From contig JABBAP010000042.1 in NCBI GenBank assembly GCA_018607905.1, positions 92,046 to 156,045 on the forward strand: a stretch of 64,000 bases of DNA, written 5' to 3'. This DNA comes from Paracoccaceae bacterium (GTDB taxonomy: Bacteria; Pseudomonadota; Alphaproteobacteria; Rhodobacterales; Rhodobacteraceae). Shown here piece after piece: positions 27,521-38,548 of this stretch (position 1 is the stretch's first letter; the number at the start of each line of letters is the position of its first letter). The position numbers and the translations under genes are program-made. The notes under the pieces were generated by a model. The model did no database searches. It saw only the letters and a list, made by a program, of their open reading frames with translations, and had not been told where the DNA came from.

Positions 27521-28714
27521 ATGAACATTCATGAATACCAAGCCAAACAACTCCTTAAAGAATATGGCGCGCCAGTCTCTGATGGTCGCGCTGTTTTACG
27601 CGCAGAAGATGCCAAAACAGCGGCGGGTGAATTGGATGGCCCGCTTTGGGTTGTAAAAGCGCAAATTCATGCGGGGGGCCGTGGCAAAGGCACCTTCACA
27701 GAGGCCGCCGCTGGTGATCAAGGCGGTGTGCGCCTGACGAAATCGGTAACTGAAGCCGCCGAGGAAGCGCAAAAAATGTTGGGCCGCACCTTGGTCACGC
27801 ATCAAACTGGCCCCGCTGGCAAGCAAGTAAACCGTGTCTACATCGAAGACGGCGCAGGCATTGAAAGCGAACTTTACCTCGCTTTGCTGGTTGATCGGAA
27901 CTCCTCTCGCGTATCTTTTGTTGCCTCCACTGAGGGCGGTATGGATATCGAAGAAGTCGCCGCAAACACTCCTGAGAAAATCGTAACTTTCACCGTAGAC
28001 CCTGCATCTGGCCTATCTGCATTCCACGGTCGCCGAGTTGCATTCGCACTCGGCCTTGAGGGCAAACTCGTCAAACAGTGCGTCACGCTGATAGGGCAAC
28101 TGTACAAAATGTTCATTGAGCGGGACATGGAAATGCTCGAAATCAACCCACTGATCGTAACAGATGGTGGCGATCTAAAATGTCTTGATGCGAAAATGGG
28201 CTTCGATAGCAACGCATTATATCGCCAAAAAGCGATCCTCGATCTGCGCGACGAAACTGAAGAAGACCCAAAAGAGCTGGCGGCTTCAAAATTCGATCTC
28301 AACTACATCGCGCTTGATGGTGAAATTGGTTGCATGGTGAACGGTGCCGGCCTTGCGATGGCCACAATGGACATCATCAAACTTTATGGCTCCGAACCTG
28401 CCAACTTCCTTGATGTGGGTGGCGGTGCGACAACAGAAAAAGTGACCGAGGCCTTCAAGATCATCACCTCTGATCCGCAAGTCAAAGGCATTCTCGTGAA
28501 CATCTTTGGTGGCATCATGCGCTGCGACGTGATCGCAGAAGGTGTGGTTGCAGCGGTGAAAGAAGTCGGCCTACAAGTGCCACTTGTTGTCCGCCTAGAA
28601 GGCACAAACGTTGCCGAAGGCAAAAAGATCATCAACGAAAGTGGCCTTGACGTAATCGCCGCCGACGATCTGGGCGACGCAGCAGAGAAAATCGTGAAAG
28701 CGGTTAAGGGCTGA
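27521..28714 (+). CDS. sucC: Succinate--CoA ligase, ADP-forming, beta subunit
   Basis: A 397-residue ATP-grasp subunit that, with SucD, makes ATP (or GTP) and succinate from succinyl-CoA. N-terminal [19 protein letters not shown]-grasp residues around [10 protein letters not shown], and the C-terminal [14 protein letters not shown] motif are all present. AAGGGA lies eight bases before the ATG. It opens a plus-strand block of TCA-cycle genes running to 39937. The 172-base upstream gap carries the paired palindromes. Confidence 0.98.
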   Translation: MNIHEYQAKQLLKEYGAPVSDGRAVLRAEDAKTAAGELDGPLWVVKAQIHAGGRGKGTFTEAAAGDQGGVRLTKSVTEAAEEAQKMLGRTLVTHQTGPAGKQVNRVYIEDGAGIESELYLALLVDRNSSRVSFVASTEGGMDIEEVAANTPEKIVTFTVDPASGLSAFHGRRVAFALGLEGKLVKQCVTLIGQLYKMFIERDMEMLEINPLIVTDGGDLKCLDAKMGFDSNALYRQKAILDLRDETEEDPKELAASKFDLNYIALDGEIGCMVNGAGLAMATMDIIKLYGSEPANFLDVGGGATTEKVTEAFKIITSDPQVKGILVNIFGGIMRCDVIAEGVVAAVKEVGLQVPLVVRLEGTNVAEGKKIINESGLDVIAADDLGDAAEKIVKAVKG

Positions 28715-28716
28715 AC

Positions 28717-29148
28717 ATGCGCCGCCTCCTTTGTTCTTTCGTTGTGATCGTCATTGGGAGTTTGCCTATCAATGCAGGCGATCTCCCCGGTGCTTTGGCA
28801 CTTCGGTTGCAACAAGGCGTTCAGGCCTGCGTAGCGTATTATAAAGACAACGCCGCTTTAACTTCGTTGCAACAGTTTGGGTTCTCTCCCAAAGGTACAG
28901 GTGCTGAAATTACGCTTGCGCCGCCTGTTGTGCCCAACAAGATAAAAGTGCGCGTTTACACCGAAGGGCCGCAAGACATTGAATGCGAGATTCATGCCAA
29001 TTACACCCGAAATGACACCCAGAAACACGCCTTTAACCTAACTTTGGCGGTGCTGCAAAAAATGGCTTTTCTCGACTGCGCGAACACCACTATTCAAGCA
29101 AGGCAAAAACGATTTACCAAGACGGTACCACAAGTATGTTCCATTTGA
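28717..29148 (+). CDS. Secreted small protein of unknown function
   Basis: A 143-residue protein starting two bases after the sucC stop, so surely co-transcribed. The signal peptide (residues 1-20, ending INAG) is followed by a mature domain with four cysteines (QACVAYY, IECEIH, LDCANT, QVCSI). I do not recognise the family. Small secreted genes between sucC and sucD also occur in other Rhodobacteraceae by my recollection, but a link to the TCA enzymes is not evident. Confidence 0.78.
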   Translation: MRRLLCSFVVIVIGSLPINAGDLPGALALRLQQGVQACVAYYKDNAALTSLQQFGFSPKGTGAEITLAPPVVPNKIKVRVYTEGPQDIECEIHANYTRNDTQKHAFNLTLAVLQKMAFLDCANTTIQARQKRFTKTVPQVCSI

Positions 29149-29197
29149 TCCGTGTCAAACAGGGCAAGGTGATGATTAAATTCAAAAGGCGGAACCT

Positions 29198-29743
29198 ATG
29201 ATGTTTGGTTCAGCTTCTATTCACGAAACACGTTTTGCACCTGCGTCTTTGGTGTGTGCTGCGCTTAGCGCGATTTGCTTATCGCCGTCCACTGCCGCTG
29301 CGCGCGAACCTGCAATCACTGCTTTCACTGCCGCGTGTTTTAACAAAGGCTACACGCAACAACGCATCACCCAAGCAATGGAACACGCCATTGGTGGGCC
29401 GCTCTCGTTTGACCTTACGTTCTGGGATAAAGCGCTCGCGCCTGCACCCAACACCTCTGATTTTCATGAACGCCGCTGCGAAGTGGCCTTTGCGGGCGAT
29501 CATACGCAAACCGCGATTGACGCATTGCGCGAAAAGATGGCAACGCCACCGGTTTTCGGACATAAAATTCCGCTTCCTGTGACCCATGCCGCAAATTCAG
29601 GCACTGCGCTGATCGAAGGGCGCGAATTGCTGCGCGGTCGAACGGCCGTGATCCAAATTGGCACGCGGCCGACCCAAACTGGCATCGAAACCTACATCAT
29701 CGTAGATCGCCTGCCCGCAAATTGGCAGGATCAATTGCAATGA
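29198..29743 (+). CDS. Secreted protein of unknown function
   Basis: A 181-residue protein with a signal segment (about residues 12-36, ending TAAAR). The mature part contains ACFNKGYTQQRITQAME and ERRCEVAFAGDHTQTAIDAL, giving two cysteines that could pair, and ends without further membrane segments. No family recognised. AAGGCGGAA precedes two consecutive ATGs; the first is used here. Its stop overlaps the next gene (ATGA), which suggests coupled translation with the methyltransferase. Confidence 0.78.
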   Translation: MMFGSASIHETRFAPASLVCAALSAICLSPSTAAAREPAITAFTAACFNKGYTQQRITQAMEHAIGGPLSFDLTFWDKALAPAPNTSDFHERRCEVAFAGDHTQTAIDALREKMATPPVFGHKIPLPVTHAANSGTALIEGRELLRGRTAVIQIGTRPTQTGIETYIIVDRLPANWQDQLQ

Positions 29744-30543
29744 ACGCGCTTACTCCGTTCCGCCCCTGCCCTGCCTGTGACACGCCCGACGTGACAAACA
29801 TGGCGCAATTTGCCCATGACACTTGGAAAATCGGGAAATGCAAACTTTGCGATTTTGTTTTCTTGCGAAACCCAACTGAATACGAAGCCTTGGAAGAGGA
29901 TTTCGCTTGGGAAGAAACATTTTGGGCCGAAGACGCTGAACGTAAAAAGAAGCGCGGCATACTGAAACGCGCTGCCTACCATGCCCGTATGCTCGGTTAT
30001 CGCCTAAAAGGGGATCCCCAAAACAAATACGTCAAGCTGCTCGGTGCGGGTAAGATCCTCGATATTGGCTGCGGAGAGGTCGTACGTTGGACGGCTCCGT
30101 TTGAACCCTACGGCATTGAAATATCCAAACATCTTCATGCACGTGCTGACGCCAAAATGAAAGCGCTCGGCGGTGAATGTTTCCAAGGCGCAGGCGCGGA
30201 GCGTATTTTCACCCTGCCTGAAAACCATTTCGACAGCGTGATGATGCACAGCTATTTGGAACACGAAGTCCAGTATCGCGAATTGCTTGCGGGGTGTTTT
30301 CGCTGCCTCAAACCCGGTGGCAGAGCGTTTATCCGTGTGCCAAATTTCAACTCGTTAAATCGCCGTTTGGTCGGGGCGAAATGGCCAGGCTTTCGCTATC
30401 CCGATCACGTCAATTACTTCACCCAACAGACCTTGCGCACCGCGGCGCAAGAAGCGGGTTTCGAATTTAAACTCACCAACAAAGCCAAAATCTGGCTCGA
30501 CGACAACATTCAGGCATTGCTGACAAAGCCTGCCGTAACTTAA
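29740..30543 (+). CDS. SAM-dependent methyltransferase with N-terminal zinc ribbon
   Basis: A 267-residue class I methyltransferase. Residues 10-37 carry CPAC and CKLC, a four-cysteine zinc ribbon. The SAM site ILDIGCGEV is near residue 106, and [16 protein letters not shown] with [13 protein letters not shown] gives motifs for post-I and III. The ATG at 29740 overlaps the preceding stop. Proteins of this build often methylate sugars or polyketide-like intermediates in surface-polymer or secondary pathways; nothing here fixes the substrate. It sits between sucC and sucD. Confidence 0.88.
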   Translation: MNALTPFRPCPACDTPDVTNMAQFAHDTWKIGKCKLCDFVFLRNPTEYEALEEDFAWEETFWAEDAERKKKRGILKRAAYHARMLGYRLKGDPQNKYVKLLGAGKILDIGCGEVVRWTAPFEPYGIEISKHLHARADAKMKALGGECFQGAGAERIFTLPENHFDSVMMHSYLEHEVQYRELLAGCFRCLKPGGRAFIRVPNFNSLNRRLVGAKWPGFRYPDHVNYFTQQTLRTAAQEAGFEFKLTNKAKIWLDDNIQALLTKPAVT

Positions 30544-30554
30544 GGACCAAAAAC

Positions 30555-31436
30555 ATGGCCGTACTGATAGATGAAAACACCAAAGTGATCTGCCAAGGCA
30601 TCACCGGATCCCAAGGCACGTTCCACTCTGAGCAAGCCATTGAATACGGCACAAAAATGGTTGGCGGCGTTACTCCTGGCAAAGGTGGGCAATCTCACCT
30701 CGGCATGCCAGTGTTCAATTCAGTGCACGAAGCAAAACATGTAACTGACGCCAATGCTTCCGTGATCTACGTCCCCCCACCCTTCGCAGCAGATTCCATC
30801 CTTGAGGCCATCGACGCTGAAATGGAATTGATCGTTTGCATCACCGAAGGCATCCCCGTTCTTGATATGATGCGCGTGAAACGCGCGTTAGAAGGTTCCA
30901 AATCCCGCCTGATCGGCCCAAACTGCCCGGGCGTTATCACGCCAGATGCCTGTAAAATCGGCATTATGCCGGGCCATATCCACAAACGCGGCTCTGTTGG
31001 TATCGTTTCACGCTCTGGCACGCTCACTTACGAGGCTGTGGGCCAAACAACTGCGGCGGGCCTTGGCCAATCCACTGCTATCGGCATTGGCGGCGACCCG
31101 ATCAAGGGCACCGAACACATTGATTGCCTAGAAATGTTCCTTGCGGACCCAGAAACCCAATCCATCATCATGTTGGGTGAAATTGGTGGCTCCGCAGAAG
31201 AAGAAGCCGCGCAGTTCCTCGCAGATGAGGCAAAAAAAGGCCGCTCCAAACCAACAGCAGGTTTCATTGCTGGCCGCACTGCCCCTCCTGGCCGTCGAAT
31301 GGGCCACGCTGGCGCAATTGTTGCAGGCGGCAAAGGCGGCGCAGAAGACAAGATCGAAGCCATGAAAGCAGCAGGTATTATTGTTGCAGATAGCCCTGCT
31401 GGTTTGGGCGAGGCAGTGTTGAAGGCGATAGGCTAA
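30555..31436 (+). CDS. sucD: Succinate--CoA ligase, ADP-forming, alpha subunit
   Basis: A 293-residue subunit carrying the phospho-histidine. The CoA-binding Rossmann domain ([16 protein letters not shown]) is followed by NCPGVITPD and the active-site His in [14 protein letters not shown] near residue 245. Eleven bases after the methyltransferase stop. Separated from sucC by three unrelated genes, unlike the usual adjacent sucCD arrangement. Its stop overlaps the next start by one base (TAATG). Confidence 0.98.
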   Translation: MAVLIDENTKVICQGITGSQGTFHSEQAIEYGTKMVGGVTPGKGGQSHLGMPVFNSVHEAKHVTDANASVIYVPPPFAADSILEAIDAEMELIVCITEGIPVLDMMRVKRALEGSKSRLIGPNCPGVITPDACKIGIMPGHIHKRGSVGIVSRSGTLTYEAVGQTTAAGLGQSTAIGIGGDPIKGTEHIDCLEMFLADPETQSIIMLGEIGGSAEEEAAQFLADEAKKGRSKPTAGFIAGRTAPPGRRMGHAGAIVAGGKGGAEDKIEAMKAAGIIVADSPAGLGEAVLKAIG

Positions 31437-32176
31437 TGAGACAGGTTTTTATTTCTCTAATAAGCATTGTTTTGCTGGCAAGCACAGCTAGCGCAGACAG
31501 TTTTGGAAAATTGAAAGGCCAAACCTTTGGGTCTGGTAGCACTGCTGTCGTCGTTACGTTGCACGGTGATGTGTCTCGTGGTGGGCCAGCCGATTATCAT
31601 TATGCTTTTGCGAAATCCATCGCTGCAAAAAATAAGGGCGTCACATCAATCGCTTTGCTGCGGCCTCGATATTCTGATCGTGCAGGCCAAAAAAGTGGCG
31701 GATCAAACAATGGACGGCGGGACCATTACACCAAACGCAACAATGATCTTGTGGCCGCCGCCCTAAAAGACATCAAGGCGCGCTACAAAGCCCGTAAACT
31801 GATTGTTGTGGGTCATTCTGGTGGCGCTGCACAAACTGGTGCAATCATTGGTCGATACCCAAATCTTATTGACGGTGCCGTGCTCGTATCATGCCCTTGT
31901 CACATCGCAAATTGGCGAAATGCCAAAGGTGGCAGCCCTTGGCCTAGCAGCCAATCGCCGCATCGGTATCTAAAAAAAGTCTCAAAATCCACCGCGATTG
32001 TTGTGATAAATGGATCGCAGGATTCCAATACACGCCCAGCCCAGGCCAAAGCATACGTAGCACTCGCTAAGAAGAGCGGTCTGAACCCGAGTTATGTTGA
32101 GATCGGTGGTGCGGGTCACGGATTTAACAAGATGTCGCGCAAAATTGCCTCCACCGTTGGAAAAATGACGCGATGA
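31436..32176 (+). CDS. Secreted alpha/beta-hydrolase-fold protein
   Basis: A 246-residue exported hydrolase. Signal peptide residues 1-20 (ending STASA). VVVTLHGD gives an oxyanion-type segment, GHSGG near residue 128 is the nucleophile elbow with Ser, NGSQDSNT supplies a plausible Asp, and GAGHGFN near the C-terminus supplies the His, so the catalytic triad is complete. Four-base-type coupling to sucD (one-base overlap). The ester or peptide substrate is unknown. Confidence 0.85.
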   Translation: MRQVFISLISIVLLASTASADSFGKLKGQTFGSGSTAVVVTLHGDVSRGGPADYHYAFAKSIAAKNKGVTSIALLRPRYSDRAGQKSGGSNNGRRDHYTKRNNDLVAAALKDIKARYKARKLIVVGHSGGAAQTGAIIGRYPNLIDGAVLVSCPCHIANWRNAKGGSPWPSSQSPHRYLKKVSKSTAIVVINGSQDSNTRPAQAKAYVALAKKSGLNPSYVEIGGAGHGFNKMSRKIASTVGKMTR

Positions 32177-32257
32177 AGAACCGCCTTAGCCACGAACCTA
32201 CATCACTATCGACCGAACGCATTTTTACCTCAGCTTCCTGACGAAGGAAAATTGACC

Positions 32258-35215
32258 ATGACCGAACATCCATCCAACGATCAATTTCACGCAGAATCCT
32301 TTCTGCAAGGCCACAACGCGGAGTACATTGAGCAACTTTACGCGCGGTACGCACATGATCCAAACGCGGTGGATGCTGCTTGGCAGGATTTCTTTAAGGC
32401 GATGGGTGATCCCTCTGGGGAAGTAGTCGCGGAAGCCTCTGGTCCTTCGTGGGCACGTTCCGATTGGCCGCCTCAACCAGCCGATGATCTAACGGCCGCG
32501 CTCGATGGGCAATGGGGCGAAGACCCGGCCGCAAATGCAGAAAAGAAAATCGCTGCCAAAGCAGAAGAAAAAGGCGTTCCAGTATCTGAGGGTCAAATCC
32601 GTCAAGCCGTGCTCGACAGTGTGCGTGCTTTGATGTTGATCCGTGCATATCGCATCGTTGGCCACCTTAATGCTGACCTTGATCCGCTGAAAATGCATGC
32701 AAAAGACGACCTGCCAGAACTGCAACCAGCCAACTATGGCTTTACCGAAGCGGATATGGATCGCCCAATCTTCCTCGACAATGTACTCGGCCTTGAAACC
32801 GCAACCATGCGCGAAATCCTCGCCATTGTGAAACGCACCTATTGCGGCACGTTTGCCCTACAATACATGCACATTTCAGATGCGGAGCAGGCAAGTTGGC
32901 TGAAAGAACGGATCGAAGGTTTCGGCAAAGAAATCCAGTTCACCAAAGAAGGCCGCAAAGCCATTTTGCAAAAGATGGTCGAGGCCGAAGGTTTTGAGAA
33001 ATTCCTACACGTTAAATACGTTGGGACCAAACGGTTTGGCCTTGATGGTGGCGAAAGCCTGATCCCTGCGATGGAACAGATCATCAAACGGGGTGGCGCA
33101 CTTGGCGTGCAAGATATCATTATCGGCATGCCCCACCGTGGGCGTTTAAACGTATTATCCAACGTAATGCAAAAACCGTTCCGCGCAATCTTCAACGAGT
33201 TTCAAGGCGGCAGTTACAAACCAGAGAGCGTCGATGGCTCTGGCGATGTAAAATACCACCTTGGCGCGTCATCAGACCGCGAGTTTGACGACAACAAGGT
33301 TCACCTTTCGCTCACCGCAAACCCCTCCCACCTAGAGGCTGTGAACCCTGTCGTTTTGGGGAAAGCCCGCGCCAAGCAAGGGCAGCTTGATGATGAAGAC
33401 CGGATCAAGGTTCTGCCGATCCTGTTGCACGGCGATGCGGCCTTTGCTGGCCAAGGTGTTGTGGCCGAATGTTTCGGCCTGTCTGGCCTAAAGGGTCACA
33501 AAACGGGCGGCACCATGCACATCGTGGTGAACAACCAAATCGGTTTCACCACCGCGCCGCACCATTCGCGCTCCAGCCCTTATTGCACAGATATCGCCCT
33601 GATGGTCGAAGCACCGATTTTCCACGTGAATGGCGATGATCCAGAAGCAGTGGTTCACGCAGCCAAAGTTGCCATTGAATTCCGCCAAAAATTCCACAAA
33701 GACGTGGTTTTGGATATCATTTGTTACCGTCGCTTTGGTCACAACGAGGGTGACGAGCCGATGTTCACCAACCCGGAAATGTACACACAGATCAAGGGCC
33801 ACAAAACCACGCTTGCGGTTTACACAGAACGTCTTGTGCGCGATGGCCTGATCCCAGAGGGCGAAATCGAAGACCAAAAAGCCGCCTTCCAAGCCTACCT
33901 GAATGAAGAATTCGAGAGCGGCAAGGATTACAAACCCAACAAAGCCGATTGGCTCGATGGGCGTTGGTCGCACCTTGATAAACGCGGCGAAGAATACCAG
34001 CGCGGCGCAACCGCTGTGGACGAAGCAAACCTGCGCAAGGTCGGCAAAGCACTGACCACTCTGCCCAAAGGCTACAACGTGCACCGCACCGTGGCGCGTT
34101 TGCTCGAAACAAAACAAGAAATGTTCAACACGGGCAAAAATTTCGATTGGGCCACGGCCGAAGCGCTCGCATTTGGCACATTAATGACCGAAGGCTATCC
34201 TGTGCGCCTGTCTGGCCAAGACTGTACACGCGGCACCTTTAGCCAACGCCACTCTGGCATCATCGACCAGAAAACCGAAGAACGATATCTCCCACTCAAT
34301 TCTATTCCGGATACCCTCGCCGAATACGAAGTCATCGACTCGATGCTCTCGGAATATGCGGTGCTGGGCTACGAATATGGCTACACGCTCGCTGAACCAA
34401 ACGCCCTAACCCTGTGGGAAGCGCAATTCGGCGATTTCGCCAATGGCGCACAGATCATGTTCGATCAGTTCATATCGTCTGGCGAAAGCAAATGGCTGCG
34501 GATGTCGGGCCTCGTTTGCTTATTGCCGCACGGCTATGAAGGCCAAGGGCCAGAACACTCCTCTGCGCGCCTAGAACGGTTCTTGCAAATGTGTGGCAAC
34601 GACAACTGGATCGTCGCCAATTGCACCACGCCCGCGAATTATTTCCACATTTTGCGCCGCCAAATGCACCGCAGTTACCGTAAACCGCTCATCATGATGA
34701 CGCCTAAATCTCTGCTACGGAACAAGATGGCCGTCAGCACTTTGGATGAAATGTCCGAAGGTTCCAGCTTCCACCGCGTGCTGTGGGATGATGCGCAATA
34801 CGGCAACTCGGATACGAAACTTGCCAATGACGACAAAATCAAACGGGTCGTCATTTGTTCTGGCAAAGTCTACTATGATCTGCTCGAAGAACGCGACAAA
34901 CGGGGTATTACCGATATCTATTTGTTGCGCCTTGAACAGTTCTATCCATTCCCGGCCCAATCCATGGTCAAAGAATTGTCCCGCTTCTCGGGCGCTGAAT
35001 TTATCTGGTGTCAGGAAGAGCCAAAAAACCAAGGTGCGTGGACATTTGTGGAACCCAACATTGAGTGGATTCTCACACGGATCGAACACAAAAACACACG
35101 GCCGATTTACGTGGGCCGCAACACATCCGCTTCGCCAGCCACTGGCCTAGCTAGCCAGCACAAAGCAGAACAAGCCGCGCTCGTGAATGACGCGCTGACA
35201 TTGGAAGGTAAATAA
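32258..35215 (+). CDS. sucA: 2-oxoglutarate dehydrogenase E1 component
   Basis: A 985-residue thiamine-diphosphate enzyme that decarboxylates 2-oxoglutarate and passes the succinyl group to SucB. The N-terminal segment has the E1o feature [15 protein letters not shown]. ThDP-binding residues lie around [26 protein letters not shown] and NNQIGFTT, with the transketolase-like C-terminal half ([40 protein letters not shown]). The ATG at 32258 has AAGGAAA ahead; an in-frame TTG six bases earlier is unlikely. Two bases separate it from sucB. Confidence 0.98.
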   Translation: MTEHPSNDQFHAESFLQGHNAEYIEQLYARYAHDPNAVDAAWQDFFKAMGDPSGEVVAEASGPSWARSDWPPQPADDLTAALDGQWGEDPAANAEKKIAAKAEEKGVPVSEGQIRQAVLDSVRALMLIRAYRIVGHLNADLDPLKMHAKDDLPELQPANYGFTEADMDRPIFLDNVLGLETATMREILAIVKRTYCGTFALQYMHISDAEQASWLKERIEGFGKEIQFTKEGRKAILQKMVEAEGFEKFLHVKYVGTKRFGLDGGESLIPAMEQIIKRGGALGVQDIIIGMPHRGRLNVLSNVMQKPFRAIFNEFQGGSYKPESVDGSGDVKYHLGASSDREFDDNKVHLSLTANPSHLEAVNPVVLGKARAKQGQLDDEDRIKVLPILLHGDAAFAGQGVVAECFGLSGLKGHKTGGTMHIVVNNQIGFTTAPHHSRSSPYCTDIALMVEAPIFHVNGDDPEAVVHAAKVAIEFRQKFHKDVVLDIICYRRFGHNEGDEPMFTNPEMYTQIKGHKTTLAVYTERLVRDGLIPEGEIEDQKAAFQAYLNEEFESGKDYKPNKADWLDGRWSHLDKRGEEYQRGATAVDEANLRKVGKALTTLPKGYNVHRTVARLLETKQEMFNTGKNFDWATAEALAFGTLMTEGYPVRLSGQDCTRGTFSQRHSGIIDQKTEERYLPLNSIPDTLAEYEVIDSMLSEYAVLGYEYGYTLAEPNALTLWEAQFGDFANGAQIMFDQFISSGESKWLRMSGLVCLLPHGYEGQGPEHSSARLERFLQMCGNDNWIVANCTTPANYFHILRRQMHRSYRKPLIMMTPKSLLRNKMAVSTLDEMSEGSSFHRVLWDDAQYGNSDTKLANDDKIKRVVICSGKVYYDLLEERDKRGITDIYLLRLEQFYPFPAQSMVKELSRFSGAEFIWCQEEPKNQGAWTFVEPNIEWILTRIEHKNTRPIYVGRNTSASPATGLASQHKAEQAALVNDALTLEGK

Positions 35216-35217
35216 TC

Positions 35218-36723
35218 ATGACCGACGTAAGAGTACCAACCCTAGGCGAAAGCGTAACCGAAGCCACCATCGCAACTTGGTTCAAAAAACCGGGCGACAG
35301 CGTGGCCGTGGATGAAATGCTGTGCGAACTCGAAACCGACAAAGTCACAGTTGAGGTTCCTTCCCCTGTGGCTGGAACCCTTGGCGAAATTGTCGCGGCC
35401 GAGGGAACAACAGTGGGCGTTGATGCACTGCTCGCCGTGATTTCTGAGGGCGGCGCAGCAACGGCTGCCCCCGCCAAAGCCGAGCCAGAAGCAGAATCCG
35501 CGCCGAGCGCAACAGGTGGCGCAGATATTGACGTGATGGTTCCCGCCTTGGGTGAAAGCGTAACTGAGGCAACCGTAGCGACCTGGTTCAAAGCAGAGGG
35601 CGACACCGTTGCCGTAGATGAAATGTTGTGCGAACTCGAAACCGACAAAGTAAGCGTCGAAGTTCCCGCACCTGCCGCTGGTGTTCTGTCAAAAATCCTC
35701 GCAGCAGGCGGCGTTACCGTAGAAGCAGGCGGCAAATTGGCCGTTATCGCATCTGGGGCAGCAGGCGCGAAATCTGCACCAGCCGCTGCGCCCGTGGCTG
35801 CAACAGCGTCACCAGAAATCACCAAAGATGGCATGAAAAATGCCCCATCTGCAGAAAAAATGATGGCTGAAAAAGGCCTAACTGCGGATCAAGTCACGGG
35901 CACAGGTCGCGATGGCCGCATCATGAAAGAGGACGTAATGAACGCCTCATCTGCACCTGCCCCAGCAGCAGCCCCTGCGCCACGTGCGTCTGCACCCGCC
36001 GCCCCTGTTGCTGCGCATCAAGCCGAGCGCGAAGAACGCGTAAAGATGACACGCCTGCGCCAAACCATTGCGCGTCGTCTAAAAGACAGCCAAAATACTG
36101 CCGCGATGCTAACCACTTACAACGAAGTGGACATGACCGAGGTCATGGCATTGCGCAATGAATACAAAGACTTGTTCTTAAAAAAGCACGGCGTGAAACT
36201 CGGCTTTATGTCCTTCTTCACCAAGGCCTGCAACCACGCGCTGCGCGAAGTGCCCGAGGTGAATGCTGAAATCGACGGTACAGACATCGTGTACAAAAAC
36301 TACGTCAACATGGGCATCGCTGCTGGCACACCAACAGGCCTTGTGGTGCCTGTAGTCAAAGACGCTGATGCGATGTCTTTCGCTGAAATCGAGAAAGAAA
36401 TCAGCCGTTTGGGTGGCCTCGCACGCGACGGCAAACTCTCGATGGCCGATATGCAAGGCGGCTCCTTCACCATCTCCAACGGCGGCGTCTACGGCTCGCT
36501 GATGTCCTCGCCGATCCTGAACCCACCGCAATCAGGCATCTTAGGGATGCACAAAATCCAAGACCGCCCGATGGCCATCAACGGCGAAGTTGTGATCCGT
36601 CCGATGATGTACCTCGCCCTGTCCTACGATCACCGCGTCGTAGACGGTAAGGGCGCCGTGACGTTCTTGGTTCGGGTTAAGGAAGCGCTAGAGGATCCGA
36701 GACGGTTGTTGATGGATTTGTAA
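35218..36723 (+). CDS. sucB: 2-oxoglutarate dehydrogenase E2 (dihydrolipoyl succinyltransferase), two lipoyl domains
   Basis: A 501-residue core subunit. Two full lipoyl domains occur in tandem: lipoyl Lys in [12 protein letters not shown] near residue 43 and in [12 protein letters not shown] near 144, each preceded by [18 protein letters not shown] sequence. Ala/Pro linkers separate them from the E3-binding domain ([20 protein letters not shown]) and the catalytic domain ending in [13 protein letters not shown] with the active His. Most SucB proteins have one lipoyl domain and about 400 residues. Follows sucA closely. Confidence 0.97.
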   Translation: MTDVRVPTLGESVTEATIATWFKKPGDSVAVDEMLCELETDKVTVEVPSPVAGTLGEIVAAEGTTVGVDALLAVISEGGAATAAPAKAEPEAESAPSATGGADIDVMVPALGESVTEATVATWFKAEGDTVAVDEMLCELETDKVSVEVPAPAAGVLSKILAAGGVTVEAGGKLAVIASGAAGAKSAPAAAPVAATASPEITKDGMKNAPSAEKMMAEKGLTADQVTGTGRDGRIMKEDVMNASSAPAPAAAPAPRASAPAAPVAAHQAEREERVKMTRLRQTIARRLKDSQNTAAMLTTYNEVDMTEVMALRNEYKDLFLKKHGVKLGFMSFFTKACNHALREVPEVNAEIDGTDIVYKNYVNMGIAAGTPTGLVVPVVKDADAMSFAEIEKEISRLGGLARDGKLSMADMQGGSFTISNGGVYGSLMSSPILNPPQSGILGMHKIQDRPMAINGEVVIRPMMYLALSYDHRVVDGKGAVTFLVRVKEALEDPRRLLMDL

Positions 36724-36725
36724 AA

Positions 36726-37118
36726 ATGGAGAATTTGGAAATTAGTGCGAAGGTAATTTCTGCGATTTTGGCAAAATTACTTGAGAACGGTTTGCAAAGC
36801 TCTTTCATTGGCGACACTGATTTAGGCCTTGAAGAAGGAGAACGGCGATTTGCAGGACCGTGTTTCCTTTGGTTAGAAGATGAAGGGTTAGTACGGTGTA
36901 TCAATTCTTCTAATACAAGTGAATCAAGCGCATGGGTTGATCCCGTTCTTACAAGTCGAGGATTTGCATTGCTGGGAACTCAATTGGACTACAACGGTGC
37001 AAACATTACTATTGCCGAAGCAGTAGAACAGAAGAAAACTATATCTGGAGACTATTCGAAATTTGGGGATTTTTTTGGTGGAGCGTTGGGCGGATTCATT
37101 AAATCTGTAGCAAACTAG
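36726..37118 (+). CDS. Unknown protein, A+T-rich, between sucB and lpd
   Basis: A 130-residue protein two bases after the sucB stop. The N-terminal half is helical and resembles a winged-helix-like segment (LEISAKVISAILAKLLE, then GPCFLWLEDEGLVR), and the C-terminus is glycine-rich and hydrophobic (KFGDFFGGALGGFIKSVAN). Its base composition and codon use are visibly A+T-richer than the sucB and lpd genes around it, which suggests acquisition from elsewhere. I do not recognise a named family; the Gly-rich end recalls phage-associated hypotheticals. Confidence 0.72.
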   Translation: MENLEISAKVISAILAKLLENGLQSSFIGDTDLGLEEGERRFAGPCFLWLEDEGLVRCINSSNTSESSAWVDPVLTSRGFALLGTQLDYNGANITIAEAVEQKKTISGDYSKFGDFFGGALGGFIKSVAN

Positions 37119-37207
37119 TAGGAGTGCATTGGCGTTTTGTATAAAGACCAAACTTAGTCATATGATATGGGATTTGAAATGCGCCAAATATTAAGTGAGT
37201 TAACCTA

Positions 37208-37420
37208 ATGGCCTACCTCTCCCCCAAAATCCTCCACTGCCCCAATTGCGACTACACCACCAAAGTCGAAATCGTTGTCGGCGTCGGCCCGCATTCAAAA
37301 AAGGGTGATGTTCCCTACAAACGTCACCTCCGATCCGATACGGGCGTTGACGGCCCAACCATAACCTGCCCCAATGACGGAACAGTCTTGTGGACAGATA
37401 AAGCAGGGAAGAAAGCATGA
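37208..37420 (+). CDS. Small conserved zinc-ribbon-like protein
   Basis: A 70-residue protein with CPNC at residues 11-14 and a further CPN at 54-56, leaving three Cys plus nearby His as possible metal ligands. It overlaps the MAPEG gene by four bases (ATGA), so the two are translated together. Function unknown. Base composition returns to that of the host here. Confidence 0.75.
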   Translation: MAYLSPKILHCPNCDYTTKVEIVVGVGPHSKKGDVPYKRHLRSDTGVDGPTITCPNDGTVLWTDKAGKKA

Positions 37421-37827
37421 CCACCGAACTCACTGTCCTGGCCTATGCCGCCCTTTTGCAGGTCGTGCAATTTGCTCTGATGTCTGTCGCTGTGAACTTG
37501 GATGTCGGTGTGGCAAAAACCGCCTCTGCCCGCGATGCATCTCGTTTAGGGAAACCGCTGGCAGACCTGCTGAACGACACATCTGGTCGTTTGTTTCGCG
37601 CCTTTAACAATCACTTCGAGGGCCTGATCCTGTTCACGATTGCCGTCGTGATCATCACCCTCGGCGAACAATCAACCAACGTCACAACGACCTGTGCTTG
37701 GGTCTATCTTTTCGCGCGCATCGCTTATGTCCCTGCCTATTACTTTGGCTGGGCACCGTGGCGTTCGCTCATCTGGTTTGCAGGCTTTGGCGCAACCGTC
37801 GTCATGTTACTGGCAGCATTGATATGA
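37417..37827 (+). CDS. MAPEG-family integral membrane protein
   Basis: A 136-residue protein with four hydrophobic helices and family features: an N-terminal helix, then RLGKPLADLLNDTSGRLFRAFNNHFEGLILFTIAVV, where the Arg/Asn/His/Glu run matches the glutathione-binding region of MAPEG enzymes, and a C-terminal ARIAYVPAYYFGWAPWRSLIW. Bacterial members may be glutathione transferases or may lack catalysis. It overlaps neighbours on both sides by four bases. Confidence 0.85.
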   Translation: MTTELTVLAYAALLQVVQFALMSVAVNLDVGVAKTASARDASRLGKPLADLLNDTSGRLFRAFNNHFEGLILFTIAVVIITLGEQSTNVTTTCAWVYLFARIAYVPAYYFGWAPWRSLIWFAGFGATVVMLLAALI

Positions 37828-38474
37828 TCCGCATTGACCACTTCGCCCTTGCCGCAACAACGCTTGATGTTGGTGTCGACTATGTGCGCAACATCACGGG
37901 TCTAACCGTCCCATTTGGCGGCGTGCATCAAGGCGTCGGCACACATAACTGCCTCATGGCGACGGGCGATGACAGCTATTTAGAGATTATCGCGAACGAC
38001 CCCAACCAGCCTGATCCCGTAACGCCGCGTGCGTTTGACCTCGACAACCCTGACGTGGTCGCAAAAACTGTTGCTGGCCCACACATCCAAAACGTTATCC
38101 TGCGCACGGATGATGCGCAGCGGGATGTAAAATTGGCCCGTGAAGCAGGCGTTGACCTTGGTGAGCTGATCAATTCCGCCCGTGGAGATGTGCATTGGAT
38201 TTTGGTGCTGCGCGAAGATCGCACGTTGGCCCTTGATGGCACCGCTCCGCCGCTCATCGAATGGCCCGAAGGCCCGCATATTTCCAGCCAAATGGCGGAT
38301 GAAGGCCTGATCCTAACCAAATTGACCATCAAAGCCCCCCAAGCAGACGCGCTCAAGGCTCTATTCAAAGCAATCGACGTTCAAGATTCGCGCCTGCATG
38401 TGGAACATGGCGACCAAAAACACATCACCGCCACCTACCGAACGCCTGATGGGCGCACAGTCACACTGGGTTAA
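37824..38474 (+). CDS. Glyoxalase-like (VOC superfamily) protein
   Basis: A 216-residue protein of the Glyoxalase_3-like type. It opens MIRIDHFALAATTLDVG, with His-6 a likely metal ligand, then GVGTHNCLMATGDDSYLEII (His and Glu), typical VOC positions. The start at 37824 overlaps the MAPEG stop (ATGA). Substrate unknown. Placement beside a MAPEG protein could mean a small thiol or aldehyde detoxification pair, which is inference. Confidence 0.83.
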   Translation: MIRIDHFALAATTLDVGVDYVRNITGLTVPFGGVHQGVGTHNCLMATGDDSYLEIIANDPNQPDPVTPRAFDLDNPDVVAKTVAGPHIQNVILRTDDAQRDVKLAREAGVDLGELINSARGDVHWILVLREDRTLALDGTAPPLIEWPEGPHISSQMADEGLILTKLTIKAPQADALKALFKAIDVQDSRLHVEHGDQKHITATYRTPDGRTVTLG

Positions 38475-38548
38475 TGTTAGCAATTAATCTGGCACTCCCG
38501 CCTAATGCACAGTAAAAAGTAACAAAGATTTCCTCGAAAGGACACGAC

